Shown here piece after piece: positions 45,870-56,106 of a stretch of 64,000 nt of DNA. Position 1 is the first letter of the stretch, and every line of letters begins with the position of its first letter. Source of the stretch: Roseiarcus sp963764955. Its GTDB lineage: Bacteria > Pseudomonadota > Alphaproteobacteria > Rhizobiales > Beijerinckiaceae. Made by a program: the position numbers and the translations under genes. Location: the NCBI GenBank assembly GCA_963764955.1, contig CAVXVE010000041.1:90626-154625 (forward strand), given 5' to 3'. Below the pieces are notes generated by a model. The model was not told the DNA's origin and ran no database searches. It saw only the letters and a list, made by a program, of their open reading frames with translations.

Positions 45870-46952
45870 AGAGCCTCGAGGCGCGGAAACTCGCTGAGCT
45901 TGTGGGGTCTCCGTTCGCGGCTAAGCTCATCGGCGCAATGCCGGAGCCTGCGGTTATCGTCAGCGCGGACGAGCGCGCGGCGGCGGCCAACAAGCCGGCG
46001 CTCGATCTGTTGCCGGGCCTGAGGATCGGCGATCCCTTCGTGCTGGGCTTGCGCGCCCCCGACGTCATCGACGCGCGCCGCCGCGTGATGGCGAGCGGCG
46101 AGGCCGAGACGGTGCAGTGGAGCGAACGCGTGCCGGTCGAACGGCTGTTCGAGGTCACCGTCGCGCCGCTCGCGACGGCGAACGGCGAAGTCGTGGCGAC
46201 GCTCATCACCTTGCGCGATCAGACCGAGGCTCGGCGCGTCGAGCGGCTGCGCGTCGACTTCATCGCCAACGCCAGTCACGAGTTGCGCACTCCGCTCGCT
46301 TCCCTGCTCGGCTTCATCGAGACCCTGCAAGGCTCGGCGCACGATGACCCGAAGGCGCGCGACCGCTTCCTCGCCATCATGCGTGAACAGGGGCGGCGCA
46401 TGGCCCGGCTGATCGAGGACCTGCTGTCGCTTTCCCGCATCGAGCAGAAGCAGCATGTGCGGCCCGAAACCACGGTCGACCTGGCGCAGACCACCCGCAG
46501 CGTCGTCGACGCGCTGACGCCGATGGCCGGGGATCTGGGCGTCGAGATCCGTCTTGGCGCCGACGAGCCGGTGATGGTGGCCGGCGACCGTGACGAACTC
46601 ATGCGGGTCGCCGAGAACCTGATCGAGAACGCGATCAAATATGGCGTTCGGCTCGATCTGGAGGGCGCCCGCGTGGTCGAGGTCGCCGTCTCGGCGACGG
46701 AAAAGGAAGGCAGCCTGAGCGTGCGGGACTACGGGCACGGCATCGCGCCCGAGCACCTGCCGCGGCTGACCGAGCGCTTCTACCGCGTCGACGTGACCCA
46801 GAGCCGGGCCAAGAACGGGACCGGTCTCGGCCTCGCCATCGTCAAGCACATCCTCACCCGCCATCGCGGCAGGCTCGACCATCACGAGCCGCGTGGGCCA
46901 GGGCTCCTCATTCGTCGCCACCGTGCCGCTGCAGCCAACACCGAAGCCCTGA
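45866..46952 (+). CDS. PhoR-like sensor histidine kinase without membrane segments (one frame break)
   Basis: Kinase of about 362 residues: an N-terminal PAS-like domain (about 25-125), HisKA with His138 in FIANASHELRTPL, and HATPase with N-box NLIENAIKYG, DYGHGIAPEH and GTGLGLAIVKHIL. I see no transmembrane helix, unlike typical PhoR. The frame breaks near 46876; dropping one C gives RLDITSRVGQGSSFVATVP and a stop at 46950-46952. It overlaps the YbhN-like gene by 4 bp. No response regulator is next to it. Confidence 0.85.
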
Positions 46953-47105
46953 CGCGCGAGCGCTCGCGGGGGATCGGCGCATCGGGCGGAACGGCGGGAA
47001 TGCGCAAAATAGCCGCCACTCCTCGACCCGATCCTGAGTGCTTCCAATCAATCAGGTCTCCGTACGTTCCGCTTATTGTTGTGCTAGGACGGCGCGGGGA
47101 ACCAA

Positions 47106-48866
47106 ATGGCCGAAACACGCAAGCTCGCCGCGATCATGGCCGTCGACGTCGTCGGCTATTCCCGCCTCATGGGGGAGGATGAGGCGGGGACGGCGAGGGT
47201 CGTTCGGGAGCATCGGGACGCGGCGCGACCGTTCGTGTCGGACAGGGGCGGGCGTATCGTCAAGACGATGGGCGACGGGCTGCTGGTGGAGTTTGCGTCC
47301 GTGGTCGACGCAGTCGAATGCGCGGCCGCGATCCAGAGGCTGATGGTCGAACGAAACGCCGAAACGCCTGAGAGCAAGCGCATCGTCTATCGCGTCGGCG
47401 TTCATCTCGGCGACGTGCTGATCGACGGCGAGGACATCCTTGGCGAAGGGGTCAATATCGCGGCGCGTTTGGAGGGAATCTGCGAACCGGGCGGGGTGCT
47501 GATATCCGGCTCGGTCTATGAGCATGTGCGTGGGCGGGTCGAAGCCAGTTTCGTCGATCTCGGCGAACAGAGACCTTAAAAACATCGCTCGGCCCGTGCG
47601 CGCCTATCGCGTGGCCATTGACCACCCTGCGACAGCGAATTCGGCTGCGCCAAAGCCGGAGGTCGCGGCCGCAACCCGAGACAAGCCCTCGATTGCGGTC
47701 CTGCCCTTTCAAAACATGAGTGGCGACCCAGAGCAGGACTATTTCGCCGACGGCATCTCCGAGGACATTATAACGGCCCTGTCGAAACTGTCTCAGCTCT
47801 TCGTCATCGCCCGCAACTCCTCATTCTCCTTCAAGGGCAAGAACGTCCAGGTCCAGGAGATCGGCAAGAACTTCTCGGCGTCCGCTATGTCCTCGAGGGC
47901 AGCGTGCGCAAAGTCGACAAGCGCGTGCGGATCACGGCTCAGCTCATCGACGCCACCAATGACGGCCATCTTTGGGCGGAGCGGTTCGATCGGGACCTGA
48001 CCGACATTTTCGCCGTGCAGGATGATGTGACCGGGCAGATCGTGGGCGCGCTTTCGCTCAACCTCGCTCAGGGCGATCGCCGTCGGCTGTTGGTCGAGCA
48101 CACTGACAATATGGAGGCTTTCGACTGCTTCCTGCGCGGGCGGGAATTATGGTGGCGCCACGCAAAAGAATCGAACGCCCAGGCGCGGGAGTTGCTACTC
48201 CGCACCATCGAACTCGACCCGCACTTCGCGCCGGGATTCGCTTGGCTGGGAGCCGCGCATATCAACGACTATGTCAGTCAATGGACCGACCAGCCGTCAC
48301 GGTCGCTCGATCTCGCCTATGAGGCGGCCACCCGGTCAGCGGCGCTCGATCCGAAATTGCCCGCCGCTTATTGGGCTCTGATCTTCTCCAATCTCTGGAT
48401 GCGGCGTTACGACGACGCGATCCGCGCGGGGGAGACCGCGATCGCCAACAACCCGAATGACGCTGAGGCGCTGAACGGGCTCGGCGCGGTGCTGCATTAC
48501 AGCGGCCGCTCGGCGGAGGCGCTGCGCTATTTCGAGCGAGCGATGGCGCTAAATCCTTTGTGTCCCGGCATGTGGCTGCACTTTCAAGGACAGGCCTACT
48601 ATCAATTGCAGCGATACGAGGAAGCCGAAAACGTCCTCAAGCGCCGGATCTTCCGCACCCCCGAGACAGACGCCTCTCGCGTGCTCCTAGCCGCGACTTT
48701 CGGCCAGACGGGCCGTCTCGACGAGGCGCGCGAACAGTGGCGCGAGGTCCTTCGCGTCAACCCCGCCTATTCTCTGGAACACAGGCGCAAGGTGCTGCCC
48801 TACAAGAACCCAGCCGACTTCGAGACCGTCGTTGATGGGCTCAGAAAGGCGGGCCTGGTTGAATAG
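47106..48866 (+). CDS. Class III nucleotidyl cyclase with TPR region (two frame breaks)
   Basis: About 587 residues. The N-terminal class III cyclase domain (about 5-160) keeps metal-binding aspartates in AVDVVGYSRLMGEDE and TMGDGLLVEF, and the transition-state pair in GEGVNIAARLE. A TolB/FlgO-like module follows (SIAVLPFQNMSGDPEQDYFADG), then several TPRs (for example PNDAEALNGLGAVLHYSGRS). Frame breaks near 47572 and 47875 compensate in length. There is no clear membrane helix. The product, probably cAMP, is inferred from the family. A paralogue with the same order lies at 54081-55985. Confidence 0.85.
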
Positions 48867-48971
48867 GTTGGCTGACAACTGGCAGAGACGACTGTTGCGA
48901 CACACTCGGCCTTACCCGCCGAAGCAGATCCAATTGTGACACTCGCGCCGAGATTCCCCCCGACCGGAGCC

Positions 48972-49514
48972 TTAGCGCACCAGGACCCGCCGGGAGCGGT
49001 CGCGGTCGCGGCGGCGCTCCTGCACCGGCTGGTAGGCGAGACCGCCATGGTAGGCGCAATAGGGGCCCGACGTCTTGGGTGAACCGCAATAGCGGAATTC
49101 GGCGCTGGACGGGTCGCCGAGCGGCCAGCGGCACATCGCCTCCTTGAGCTCGAGGATGGTCACCCTGAGCGACATCGGCACGACCACGCTCTCGAACGCC
49201 TCCTCCTCCTCAGCCTCCGCCAGCGCTTGCGGGGCGATCGCAAGCGCCGTCGCCCCGCGCATCATCCGAGGGGCCGCGGAAGCGAGCCGCTGCGGCCCGG
49301 CCATGCGATGGGCCGGCGGCGGCGGCAAACGGCGAGGACGCGGAACATTCGCGCCCGGCGTCTTGGCCCGGCCGGCCAAGCCCAGCCGATGGACCTTTCC
49401 GATGATCGCATTGCGGGTGAGGCCGTTGCCGAGCAAGCTCGCGATCTGGCTTGCGCTCTTGCCGTCCGTCCAATGCTGCTTGAGTTGCTCGACTATCTCG
49501 TCCGTCCAAGCCAT
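48972..49514 (-). CDS. gcrA: GcrA cell cycle regulator
   Basis: A 180-residue GcrA, which binds sigma-70 holoenzyme and activates promoters carrying methylated GANTC sites in alphaproteobacteria. The N-terminal HTH (AWTDEIVEQLKQHWTDGKSA, LTRNAIIGKVHRLGL) is followed by a Pro/Ala/Glu linker and the cysteine-containing sigma-binding end (EAMCRWPLGDP, FRYCGSPKTSGPYCAYH). The ATG at 49514 is the family start. It is divergent from argD across 466 bp. Confidence 0.95.
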   Translation of the reverse strand: MAWTDEIVEQLKQHWTDGKSASQIASLLGNGLTRNAIIGKVHRLGLAGRAKTPGANVPRPRRLPPPPAHRMAGPQRLASAAPRMMRGATALAIAPQALAEAEEEEAFESVVVPMSLRVTILELKEAMCRWPLGDPSSAEFRYCGSPKTSGPYCAYHGGLAYQPVQERRRDRDRSRRVLVR

Positions 49515-49847
49515 AGCCGCCTCGCCCCGTCAATCCTCGCCAAAGGCCTCGCTTACGCAGAATCCGACCCCCACGCCCGGCGGACTTCGTCGGGCGGTAA
49601 CGCGAACCGGCACTCCAGGAAACCCATCCCCCACGACATCTCGTGGGCCTCGAGGGCAAAACTACACTACTCGTTGAATCCCGCGCAAGAGTCCCCAGCG
49701 CCCGTTGAACGAGCTTTTCCCCAGCTCGATGCCCATTGGGACGGGGTTTTCCCCAACTCTTGGCGGATCGGATCGAGCCGGGCGGCTCAGTCCCTCCGGA
49801 GGGGCGAGTCGGATCAAGACGTTAGGGCGGCCGCCCCGTCGCGCCAT
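49515..49847. other. gcrA upstream region with clustered GANTC sites
   Basis: There is no gene in this stretch. GANTC sites lie at 49560, 49676, 49689 and 49806 (a fifth at 49952, in the argD leader), about three times the density expected for this base composition. An inverted arm TTAGGGCGGCCGCC at about 49822-49835 pairs with the argD leader hairpin region. Confidence 0.45.
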
Positions 49848-49877
49848 TTGACCCAATCGCGCGCCTTCCGCTATAGT
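49848..49877 (+). promoter_or_regulatory. Promoter upstream of argD
   Basis: TTGACC (49848-49853), 18 bases, TATAGT (49872-49877). Transcription should start near 49884, giving a leader of about 97 nt before the argD GTG, within which a terminator-like hairpin lies. Confidence 0.6.
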
Positions 49878-49893
49878 AACGGCGCATTCGGCG

Positions 49894-49919
49894 GCCGCCC
49901 TAGCGGGGCGGCGTTTTTA
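49894..49919 (+). terminator. Terminator hairpin in the argD leader
   Basis: GCCGCCC (49894-49900) pairs with GGGCGGC (49906-49912) around a 5-base loop, followed by GTTTTTAT. It starts about 10 nt after the predicted transcription start. Either a very short RNA is made here, or argD is controlled by conditional termination. An upstream arm at about 49822-49835 could pair with its 5' side in transcripts from further upstream. Confidence 0.6.
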
Positions 49920-49980
49920 TTTCAGCCCTGCACGCCGATCTCGGGAGGCCGGATTCCCGAGTTGCCACAAGGAGTTGACG

Positions 49981-51189
49981 GTGAGTCTCGCCGACGCGGC
50001 TTCCGCTATCGTTCCGACCTACGCGCGGGCGAATGTCGCTTTCGAGCGCGGCGAGGGCTCATGGCTCACCTCGACGACCGGCGAGCTTTATCTCGATTTC
50101 GGCGCCGGCATCGCCGTGACCTCGGTCGGCCACGCCCATCCCCACCTCGTCGAAACCCTGGCGACTCAGGGTTCGAAGCTGTGGCACGTTTCGAACCTCT
50201 ACCAAAATCCCGAGGGCGAGCGCTTTGCGCGCCGCCTCGCCGACGCCACCTTCGCCGATCTCGTTTTCTTCGCCAACTCGGGCGCGGAGGCGAACGAGGC
50301 CGCGATCAAGATGGCGCGGCGGCGCCATTCGGCCGACGGCCATCCCGAGCGCTATCGCACGCTCACCTTCGAAGGCGCGTTCCATGGCCGCACGCTGGCG
50401 ATGATCGCAGCCGGCGGCCAGGCCAAATATCTCGACGGCTTCGGCCCCAAGGTCGACGGCTTCGACCAGATCCCGGTGACCGACCTCGATGCGGTCGAGG
50501 CGGCGATCGCGCCGGAGACCGGCATGATCATGATCGAGCCGATCCAGGGCGAAGGCGGAGTGCGGGTCATTCCCCGGTCCTTCCTGCGGGGCTTGCGCGA
50601 GATCTGCGACCGGCGGGGCCTGCTCTTGATCTTTGACGAAGTGCAGACGGGGGTCGGGCGCACCGGGCGCTTCTTCGCCTATGAGCACTGCGGAATCCAT
50701 CCCGACATCCTCACCTCCGCCAAGGGGATCGGCGCAGGCTTTCCGATGTCCGCGTGCCTGGCGACCGCGGACGCAGCGCGCGGGCTCACCACCGGCGTCC
50801 ATGGCACGACCTTCGGCGGCAATACGCTGGCGATGGCGGTCGGCAACGCCACGCTCGACGTCATTCTTGCGCCGGGCTTCCTCGAGCGGGTCGCGAGGCT
50901 CGGCCTCGACATGCGCCAGAGGCTCGCGGAGCTCAAGGACCGCCATCACGGCGTGATCGAGGAGGTTCGCGGCGAGGGCCTTCTGATCGGCCTCAAGCTG
51001 AAGGTTCCGCCGGCCAAGTTCGCCGACGCCGCGCTCGAGCGGAAGCTTCTCGTCATTCCCGCGGGCGACAATGTCGTGCGCGTCATGCCGCCCCTCGTGG
51101 TCACCGACGAGGAGATCGCTGAAGGCGTGCGGCGGCTCGGCGCGGCTTGCGAAGCGATGGAACAGCGCGTGACGGCGGCTGCGAAGTGA
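49981..51189 (+). CDS. argD: Acetylornithine aminotransferase
   Basis: A 402-residue class III PLP aminotransferase of arginine synthesis, converting N-acetylglutamate semialdehyde to N-acetylornithine; it often also serves lysine synthesis. The PLP lysine is Lys248 in TSAKGIGAGFP. Other blocks are FANSGAEANEAAIKMAR, GAFHGRTLAM and IFDEVQTGVGRTG. The GTG at 49981 lies 6 nt after AAGGAG; the TTG at 49975 abuts that site and is unlikely. It is followed by argF after 9 bp. Confidence 0.94.
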   Translation: MSLADAASAIVPTYARANVAFERGEGSWLTSTTGELYLDFGAGIAVTSVGHAHPHLVETLATQGSKLWHVSNLYQNPEGERFARRLADATFADLVFFANSGAEANEAAIKMARRRHSADGHPERYRTLTFEGAFHGRTLAMIAAGGQAKYLDGFGPKVDGFDQIPVTDLDAVEAAIAPETGMIMIEPIQGEGGVRVIPRSFLRGLREICDRRGLLLIFDEVQTGVGRTGRFFAYEHCGIHPDILTSAKGIGAGFPMSACLATADAARGLTTGVHGTTFGGNTLAMAVGNATLDVILAPGFLERVARLGLDMRQRLAELKDRHHGVIEEVRGEGLLIGLKLKVPPAKFADAALERKLLVIPAGDNVVRVMPPLVVTDEEIAEGVRRLGAACEAMEQRVTAAAK

Positions 51190-51198
51190 AACGAAAGC

Positions 51199-52146
51199 AT
51201 GGACGCACCCGTTCATACTGAGCCGAGGCATTTCCTCGATCTGCTAGAGCTTTCGACCGGACAGCTCCGCGGCATCCTCGAGGCCGCGTCGGCGATGAAG
51301 GCGGCGCGGGTCAAGGGCGCGGAGGCGCCGTCGCGCCCGCTCGTCGGCAAGACGCTGGCGATGATCTTCGACCGGCCGTCGACCCGCACCCGCGTCTCGT
51401 TCGACGTCGGCATGCGCGAGCTCGGCGGCGAGTCGATCATGCTGACCGGCGCCGAGATGCAGCTCGGCCGCGGCGAGACCATCGCCGACACGGCGCGCGT
51501 GCTGTCGCGCTATGTCGATGCGATTGTCATCCGCATCCTCGGCCCATGACGACATGCGCGAGATGGCGGCGCATGCGACGGTTCCGGTGATCAACGGCCT
51601 CACCAAGCAGTCGCATCCCTGCCAGGTGCTGGCCGATCTCATGACCTTCGAGGAGAAGCGCGGGTCCGTCCGCGGGCGCAAGATCGCCTGGTCCGGGCGA
51701 CTACAACAACGTGCTGTCGTCCTGGATCGACGCTTCGGCGCGCTTCGACTTCCGGCTCGAGATCGCCTGCCCGCCGGAATTGCAGCCGAGCAAGCAGAGG
51801 CTCGCCGCGGCGAAGAAGGCTGGCGCGGACATCGCGATCGGCGTCGACCCGGTCGAGGCGGCGCGCGACGCCGCGGCGGTCATCTCGGATTGCTGGGTGT
51901 CGATGGGCGACGAGGACGAGGGCCGGCGCCACAACCTGCTCGCGCCCTATCAGGTCAACGCCAAGCTCATGAGCCACGCGGCGACGGACGCCGTCTTCAT
52001 GCACTGCCTGCCGGCCCATCGCGGCGAGGAGGTGACGGACGAAGTGATCGACGGGCCCCAGTCGGTCGTGTTCTGACGAGGCGGAAAATCGCCTGCACGC
52101 ACAGAAGGGGATGCTGGCGTGGTGTCTCGGAGCGACCGCGCCATGA
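51199..52146 (+). CDS. argF: Ornithine carbamoyltransferase (three frame breaks)
   Basis: About 315 residues. It makes citrulline from ornithine and carbamoyl phosphate. Motifs are the carbamoyl-phosphate loop DRPSTRTRVSFDV, the QSHPCQVLADLMT block and the catalytic MHCLPAHRGEE. Frame breaks lie near 51543, 51695 and 52073; after the last, the C-terminus continues DEAENRLHAQKGMLAWCLG to a stop at 52144-52146, which overlaps the hslO ATG as ATGA. Since argD upstream is intact and all motifs survive, sequencing error is likelier than decay. Confidence 0.9.
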
Positions 52147-53115
52147 CGGATTCTCGAGCGCGACGTCTCCGACCGCAGTCGCTCGACGATATCGTCATGC
52201 CGTTCACGGTCGAGGGCCTGTACGTCCGCGGTCGTCGTGTGCGCGTCTAGGCCCCGCGATCGACGCATGCTCAAGCGCCACGATTATCCCGGGCCCGGTC
52301 GAACGCTGGTCGCGGAAGCCGCGACGCTCGCGGCGCTCCTCGGCTCCTCGCTGAAGAGCGAGCGGCCGGTTTCGAGTGCAGACCGCAGAGCGACGGGCCG
52401 CGTGAGCATGCTGTTGGTCGATTTCGACGCGCCGTCGAATCTGCGCGCGCTGGCCCGGTTCGACGAAAGGCGGCTCGAGGCGCGGCGTCGCGTCGGCGAC
52501 GATCTGCTCGGCAAAGGCCATCTCGCCTTCACCATCGAGCCGGACGGGCTGGCGTCGCGCTACCAGGGCGTCGTCGAGCTCGACGGACGCGGGCTGCAGG
52601 CGGCGGCCGCCATTATTTCGAGCGCTCGGAGCAGATCCCGACGCTGGTGCGCATCGCGGTCGGGGAGATCGTGACCGACGGGCGGCGCGGCCTGGCGCGC
52701 CGGCGGCCTGGTCGCGCAGTTTCTGCCGGAAGCGGGCGGGCGGCGGCTCAAGGCGGACCTCATCCCGGGCGACGCGCCGGAGGGCGTCGAGCTTCGACGC
52801 CGAGTCGCCGAGGACGACGCGTGGACGGAGGCCAAGTCGCTCGCCGCGACCACCGAGGCCCACGAACTGATCGACCCGACGCTGTCGAGCGAGCGGTTGC
52901 TGTTCCGGCTGTTCCACGAGCGCGGCGTGCGCGTCTTCGCGCCGACGCCGCTTGCCGACGGTCTGCCGCTGCTCCGCCGAGCGGGTCGATGCGATGCTGC
53001 GCTCTTTTCGCCGGAAGAGCGTCAGGCGATGGTGGGCGACGACGGCATGATCGGCGTCACCTGCGAGTTCTGCTCGATCAAGCGGGTCTTCGACCCAGCC
53101 GACTACGGCGCCTGA
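52143..53115 (+). CDS. hslO: Hsp33 redox-regulated chaperone (at least five frame breaks)
   Basis: Hsp33 of about 325 residues, a holdase activated when oxidation releases zinc from four cysteines. The pieces are spread over three frames: MTDSRARRLRPQSLDDIVMP, KRHDYPGP...AEAATLAALLGSSLKS, SMLLVDFDAPSNLRALARF, VAQFLPEAGGRRLKADLIPG, CRCSAERVDAMLRSF and the end GVTCEFCSIKRVFDP. The CxC and CxxC zinc motifs are both there. Breaks are densest between 52190 and 53000, the worst part of the window. It ends 16 bp before ispA. Confidence 0.82.
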
Positions 53116-53131
53116 GATTCAAGCCGCACCG

Positions 53132-54053
53132 ATGGATGACAGCGCGTTCGCGGCGAGACTCGCCGAAGCCCAGGCGGCGATCGAGCGCGAGCTCGAAAAC
53201 CTGCTCGGCCTTGAGCCCAAGCCGGGCGAGCCCGCGCGGCCCAAGCGCCTGATCGAGGCGATGCGCTACGCGACGCTGGGCGGGGGAAAAAGGCTCAGGG
53301 CCTTCCTGACCATCGAGACCGCGCGCGCGCTTGGCCGCACGGACGAAGGTCCGAGGCGCGCGGGCGCGGCGATCGAATGCGTCCACGCCTATTCGCTGAT
53401 CCATGACGATCTGCCGTCGATGGACGATGACGACTTGCGGCGCGGCCGCCCGACCACGCACCGCGCCTTTGACGAAGCGACCGCGATCCTCGCCGGCGAC
53501 GCGCTGCAGGCGCTGGCTTTCGAGATTTTGGCCGACCCCGCGACCGATCCGCTCGCCGAGGCGCGCGTCGCGCTCTGTCTGGGGCTGGCGCGCGCCATCG
53601 GCCTTGCGGGCATGGTGGGCGGGCAGATGCTCGATATCGCAGCCGAGCGGAGAACCGCGCCCCTTTCGGTCGAGGAGATTGCGCGCCTGCAGGCGATGAA
53701 GACCGGCGCGCTGCTCAAGTTCAGCGTCGAGGCGGGGACGCGGCTCGCCGGCGCGGGCGCGACGGCGCGGACGGCGCTCGAAACTTACGGGCGCGCGATC
53801 GGCGCTGCGTTTCAGATCGCCGACGACATTCTCGACGTCGAAAGCGACGCGGCGACGCTTGGCAAACGCGCGGGCAAGGACGCCGAGCAGAACAAAGGTA
53901 CGCTTGTTGGAGCGCTCGGACTCGACGGCGCGCGCCGCGAGCTCGCGCGCCTCGTCGACGAGGCGGTCGTCGGCGGTGGACGCGGCGGGCGTGGGCGCCG
54001 CTGGCGACGCCTTGCGCGCGACCGCGCGCTTCGTCGCCAAGCGGAAGAAGTGA
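53132..54053 (+). CDS. ispA: Farnesyl diphosphate synthase-type prenyltransferase (one frame break)
   Basis: About 307 residues. This all-alpha prenyl synthase joins isopentenyl diphosphate to allylic diphosphates. The first Asp-rich motif is DDLPSMDDDD, the second QIADDILDVESD; GGGKRLRAFL near the N-terminus binds diphosphate. The frame breaks near 53970, after which AGVGAAGDALRATARFVAKR gives the end at 54053. Product length (C15 or C20) is not certain; size and motif spacing favour IspA. Confidence 0.9.
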
Positions 54054-54080
54054 GCCCAGCGGCCAAGCCGTGGGTCGCGC

Positions 54081-55985
54081 TCACCCCTCCGGCACTCCGG
54101 CCTTGCGCAAGGAGTTCGAGGAGGTCCACGGCGTTCTCGTTGCCATTGCGAAAACGCCGTATCGAGAAGCCGGGGTCGAGCGCGAGGCCGGCCTTGGTTT
54201 CGGACTGCGCCTCTTCCAGTTTTCCAAGATTCGCCAGCGTTGCCGCGAGCAAGAAATGGGTTAGCGGGTTGGTCCGGTTGATCTCGATCGAGCGGCGAAA
54301 CAATGTGACCGCCTCCTCGTTGGCGCCAAGAGCCATCTTGGCGGCGCCTGCGAAATGCAGCCAGAGCCAGGCGAAACTGTCGCGCGGAGAGAGGCGCATG
54401 GCCTCGTTTTCATGGGCTCCGGTTTCTTCGGGGCGACCCGACAAATATCTTGGCGAGACCGATGTCGCCGTGAGCTGTCGCTAGATTCGGGTCCAGCGCC
54501 AACGCCCGCTCGAGTTCGGCGATGCCTTGGTCCGACCGCTTCGTCTGATTCAGGATGGCGCCCATGATCTCATGGGCCAGCGCATCGTTCGGCCTTTGAG
54601 AAAGCACCTTGGCTATCGCCGCTTCGGCCGCCGCGAGGCGCGCGTCCCGGTCGTCTGACAGATAGGCGCCGCCCACCGAATAGTCGACCCGCCCGACTTC
54701 GAGCAGCGCGTCGAGGTTGCTGGGATCGACCGCGAAGGCGCGCTCGAAGAAGCCGCGCGCCTGCGCCATGTTTTCGACGTTGACCCCCTTGTTGAGCGTC
54801 GCCAGTCCTTGAAAGAAGAGGTCCATCGAATCAGGATTCGACACGCGCTCGGCCCGATGCGCTTCGGCCGACGTCAGTTCCGTCCCCAGTTGATTGGCGA
54901 GGCGGGCGACGATCTCGTCCTGCATTTCGAAGAGATCGGCCAGCAGGCTTGTCGAAGCGGTCAGCCCAGAGATGCTGGCCGCTTTCGGCGTCGATGAGCT
55001 GGACATTGACACGCATGCGGCCGGCGTCGCGCTGGACAGACCCTTCGAGCACGTAGCGGACGCCCAAGCTCCTTGCCGATTTCCCGGGCGTCGACATTCT
55101 TGCCCTTGAAGGTGAAGGCGGAGTTGCGGGCGATCACGAAGGCGCCGCGTCAGGCGCGACAGGTCGGTGGTCAGATTCTCGGTGACGCCGTCGGCGAAGT
55201 AATCCTGGGCGGGGTCGTTTGAGAGATTGGCGAACGGCAGCACGACGATGGAGAGATGCCTGGCTTCAGCCGGCGTCGTTACGTTCGAAGCGACCGGCGC
55301 AGGCGACCTTGTCGCGACTGCCGCGGGCCGGTTGAGCCGCCATGCCCCGCCCGCGAGCACGATGAGCAGCGCGACGACGCCCAGCGGCGAGCGCCGCCAG
55401 CGAGGCGCGCTTTTTGGCGCGACCGGTCCTGCCCGCGTCGCGGCTTTGCCTGCGCCGGGACGCCGACCTGCAGCGAGTAGACCCGGATCGGCTCGGCGAT
55501 GTTCTTGAGTTGAGTTTGGCCGAGGTCGGTGACCGCCAGATCGAGGCGTCCCTTCACCTGCCGGTAGGCGTCCTCGGACAGGCAGATCGCGCCGGGCTCG
55601 CGCGACGCCTTCGAGCCGCGCGGCGATGTTGACGCCGTCCCCCATGAGGTCGCCGTCGCTTTCCTCGACCACGTCGCCAAGATGAATGCCGATCCGGAAC
55701 TCGATGCGGCGCTCTGGGGCCAAGCCGGCGTTGCGCTCGGCCAAGCCGTTCTGCACTTCGATGGCGCAGCGCACGGCGTCGACGACACTGCGAAACTCGA
55801 TGAGGCTCCCGTCGCCGGTCCGCTTGACGATGCGCCCGCGGTGCGCGTCGATGGCGGGGTCGATCAGGTCGCTTCGCAGCCCCCGGAGCCGCGACAGCGT
55901 GCGATCCTCGTCCGTCGCCCGCGAGCCGGCTGTAGCCGACAACATCCGCGACCAGGATCGCCGCGATTTTCCGGGTTCCCGCCAT
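54081..55985 (-). CDS. Class III nucleotidyl cyclase with membrane helix and TPRs (at least six frame breaks)
   Basis: About 635 residues. The N-terminal cyclase domain has MAGTRKIAAILVADVVGYSRL (from the ATG at 55985), RIVKRTGDGSLIEF and GDGVNIAARLEG. Then come LGQTQLKNIAEPIRVYSL, a single hydrophobic helix (PLGVVALLIVLAGGAWRL), a TolB-like module (SIVVLPFANLSNDPAQDYF) and TPRs. The last break, near 54100, gives an ending LRKAGVPEG and a stop at 54081-54083. It has the same plan as the gene at 47106-48866 but with a membrane helix. It converges on ispA, 27 bp away. Confidence 0.8.
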
Positions 55986-56106
55986 CGCGCGCCCCTCCGG
56001 CGCCACGGAGACTAGCACAAAACCCTTAGCCTAGCGCGTTAATTTGGTTGTCGGGCTCGAGCCGACGGAAGGGCAAGCTTGAGCCAGCGGGTCTGTGCGC
56101 CGCGCC

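Noticed and set aside
51199..53115. argF and hslO as true pseudogenes
   Set aside because: All catalytic and zinc motifs are kept and breaks are single-base; sequencing error explains this better than decay, though only resequencing can prove it.
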